Shown piece by piece: positions 62,768-64,000 of a stretch of DNA of 64,000 nucleotides (the first letter of the stretch is position 1; every line of letters begins with the position of its first letter). The position numbers and the translations under genes were made by a program. The notes beneath the pieces were generated by a model that worked only from the letters and a program-made list of their open reading frames with translations, was not told the origin of the DNA and made no database searches. Source of the DNA: Streptomyces sp. NBRC 109706 (GTDB taxonomy: Bacteria; Actinomycetota; Actinomycetes; Streptomycetales; Streptomycetaceae); contig NZ_BBOM01000006.1 of the NCBI RefSeq assembly GCF_000974485.1, positions 744,001 through 808,000 on the forward strand, written 5' to 3'.

Positions 62768-63622
62768 ATGCGTCTGATGCGCGTCGGCGAAGTGGGAAGG
62801 GAACGTCCGGTGCTGGTCGCGCCGGACGGACCGGGCTACTACGACCTGCGGCCGGTCACCGACGACATCGACGGGGCGTTCCTCGCCGCGCTGAGCGAGG
62901 ACCCGGGCCTGCTGCCGGAACTCTCTCTGCTGCCCCGCACGGAGATCGAGGGCGAACGCGTCGGCGCGCCGGTGGCCCGCCCCTCGGCGGTGGTCTGTGT
63001 CGGGCAGAACTATGCCGCCCACGCCGTAGAATCCGGCGCCGCCCCGCCCCAGCAGCCCATCATCTTCTACAAGTCGCCCAATACCGTGGTCGGTCCGTCC
63101 GACGATGTGCTGATCCCCCGGGGCTCGCTACGCACCGACTGGGAGGTGGAACTGGCGGTCGTCATCGGCCGCCGGGCCCGCTACCTCGCCTCCGTCGACG
63201 AGGCGCTGGCCCATGTCGCCGGCTACACGATCAGCAACGACGTCAGCGAACGCGCCTACCAGCTCGACGAGTCCGGCGGCCAGTGGTCCAAGGGCAAGAG
63301 CTGCGAGACCTTCAACCCGCTGGGCCCCGTGCTGGTCACCCCGGACGAGGTGCCCGACCCGCAGCGGCTCGGACTCCGCTCCTGGGTCAACGGGGAGCCC
63401 CGTCAGGACTCGCGGACCAGCGACATGATCTTCTCGGTGGCGGTGCTGGTGCACCATCTCTCGCAGTACCTGGTGCTTGAGCCCGGCGACATCATCAACA
63501 CCGGCACCCCGGAGGGCGTCGCGCTCTCCGGGCGGTTCCCCTATCTGCAGCCGGACGACGTGGTGGAGTTGGAGATCGAAGGACTCGGCCGCCAGCGGTC
63601 CGTCCTCCGGCCCGCGCCCTGA
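62768..63622 (+). CDS. Fumarylacetoacetate hydrolase family protein
   Basis: 284 residues. The C-terminal domain (about 70-280) has CVGQNYAAHAVE, FYKSPNTVVGPSDDVLIP and DWEVELAVVIGR, whose acidic residues bind the divalent metal. ISNDVSERAYQ, SKGKSCETFNPLGP and NTGTPEGVA are also conserved. Members hydrolyse or decarboxylate acylpyruvates and related diketo acids in aromatic degradation. Which substrate applies here is not visible. Three 13-bp tandem repeats lie just upstream. The next gene starts 162 bases later. Confidence 0.9.
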   Translation: MRLMRVGEVGRERPVLVAPDGPGYYDLRPVTDDIDGAFLAALSEDPGLLPELSLLPRTEIEGERVGAPVARPSAVVCVGQNYAAHAVESGAAPPQQPIIFYKSPNTVVGPSDDVLIPRGSLRTDWEVELAVVIGRRARYLASVDEALAHVAGYTISNDVSERAYQLDESGGQWSKGKSCETFNPLGPVLVTPDEVPDPQRLGLRSWVNGEPRQDSRTSDMIFSVAVLVHHLSQYLVLEPGDIINTGTPEGVALSGRFPYLQPDDVVELEIEGLGRQRSVLRPAP

Positions 63623-63783
63623 CCCGATTCCCGAGGGTGCTACGAGCGTTCCCTCCTTCACTCGTTCGAGTGGGGTCGGGGGCGGTCGTCCTCGGGAAGG
63701 GCCGGGAAAACAGCGGGTCATGGCGGTGTGGACCGGTTCTGCGGGCGGGACGGCTGTCAGTGGTGCGCGGTTAGGTTGGCGGC

Positions 63784-64000
63784 ATGGCTGAGACCTCCTC
63801 GACGCACCATGTGATCCGCGTCCGCTTCGACGGTGGGCCCCGCCACGGTCGGTCGGTCGACCTGGTCATCACGGGGCAGGTGCCACTGCCACTGATGCTG
63901 GCCGCCCGCCGGGACGCCGACGCCGGCTCCGGCCTGTACCAACTCCGCTCCACCCAGGGCGGCGGCACCCGCTACGCCTGGATCGACGACCTCCCCACGG
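63784..64000 (+). CDS. Hypothetical protein, 3' end outside window
   Basis: The first 72 codons from ATG 63784 run open to the window edge (start MAETSSTHHVIRVRFDGGPR; VDLVITGQVPLPLMLAARR). Codon bias is typical of real genes here. A short, soluble, beta-rich start is all that can be seen; no family is recognised. Confidence 0.6.
   Translation, partial: MAETSSTHHVIRVRFDGGPRHGRSVDLVITGQVPLPLMLAARRDADAGSGLYQLRSTQGGGTRYAWIDDLPT

Overview
The window is very GC-rich, strongly biased to G/C at third codon positions, rich in GTG starts and sparing with TTA codons. It carries Streptomyces-type families (a large SARP regulator, a WYL regulator, a RamB-like regulator, a DnaA box matching the Streptomyces consensus). 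It is most likely chromosomal DNA of a Streptomyces or close relative.

1-12.3 kb is a defence island with an eroded flank. A type I restriction-modification operon (hsdR-hsdS-hsdM plus a second, divergent HsdM-like gene) lies on the minus strand beside a protein ending in a DUF4357/RAMA-like domain. Next come a broken Mrr-like endonuclease, an unusual protein with faint resemblance to the alanyl-tRNA synthetase core, a frameshifted fragment, a zinc-ribbon protein, a tRNA/tmRNA-like 3' remnant and a short-chain dehydrogenase remnant.

12.3-29.2 kb is the most interesting part: eight minus-strand genes, nearly all overlapping by 1-8 bases. In transcription order they are a nucleotide-cyclase-like protein, a degenerate P-loop protein with a helical C-terminus, a possible SPFH-like protein, a secreted/anchored von Willebrand factor A (VWA) protein, a giant tubulin-like protein, a membrane protein, a pseudokinase/zinc-ribbon/GTPase fusion and a GTPase-associated, C-terminally anchored protein. 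The first two share a short motif (FHV..DNQ....N.F.G) that looks like a prion/amyloid-type signalling pair, and they alone in the operon carry TTA (bldA-dependent) codons. A Crp/Fnr regulator gene sits just upstream, and a textbook Crp-type site lies in the operon's leader. I read this as an NTP-dependent biological-conflict (immunity or programmed death) system under developmental and Crp-type control.

30-45 kb holds a SARP/NB-ARC/TPR regulator, a frameshifted MFS gene, a HemK2-like methyltransferase with a CDGSH protein and a haem-oxygenase-like iron enzyme, and isocitrate lyase divergent from a RamB-like regulator with clear operator candidates between them. It also holds an N-methyl amino-acid oxidase, a secreted chorismate mutase, a MarR/EamA divergent pair and an SMP-30 lactonase.

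45-64 kb starts with the initiator tRNA and its terminator, then a repetitive 700-bp non-coding stretch. It continues with a WYL regulator divergent from a drug-efflux MFS, an ArsR-type regulator, an ABC transporter pair, a TTA-containing XRE regulator, small hypotheticals, a racemase, a glycosyltransferase, a P450, a double-VOC protein, another MFS exporter, paired DnaA boxes, a fumarylacetoacetate-hydrolase-family enzyme and the start of a further gene.
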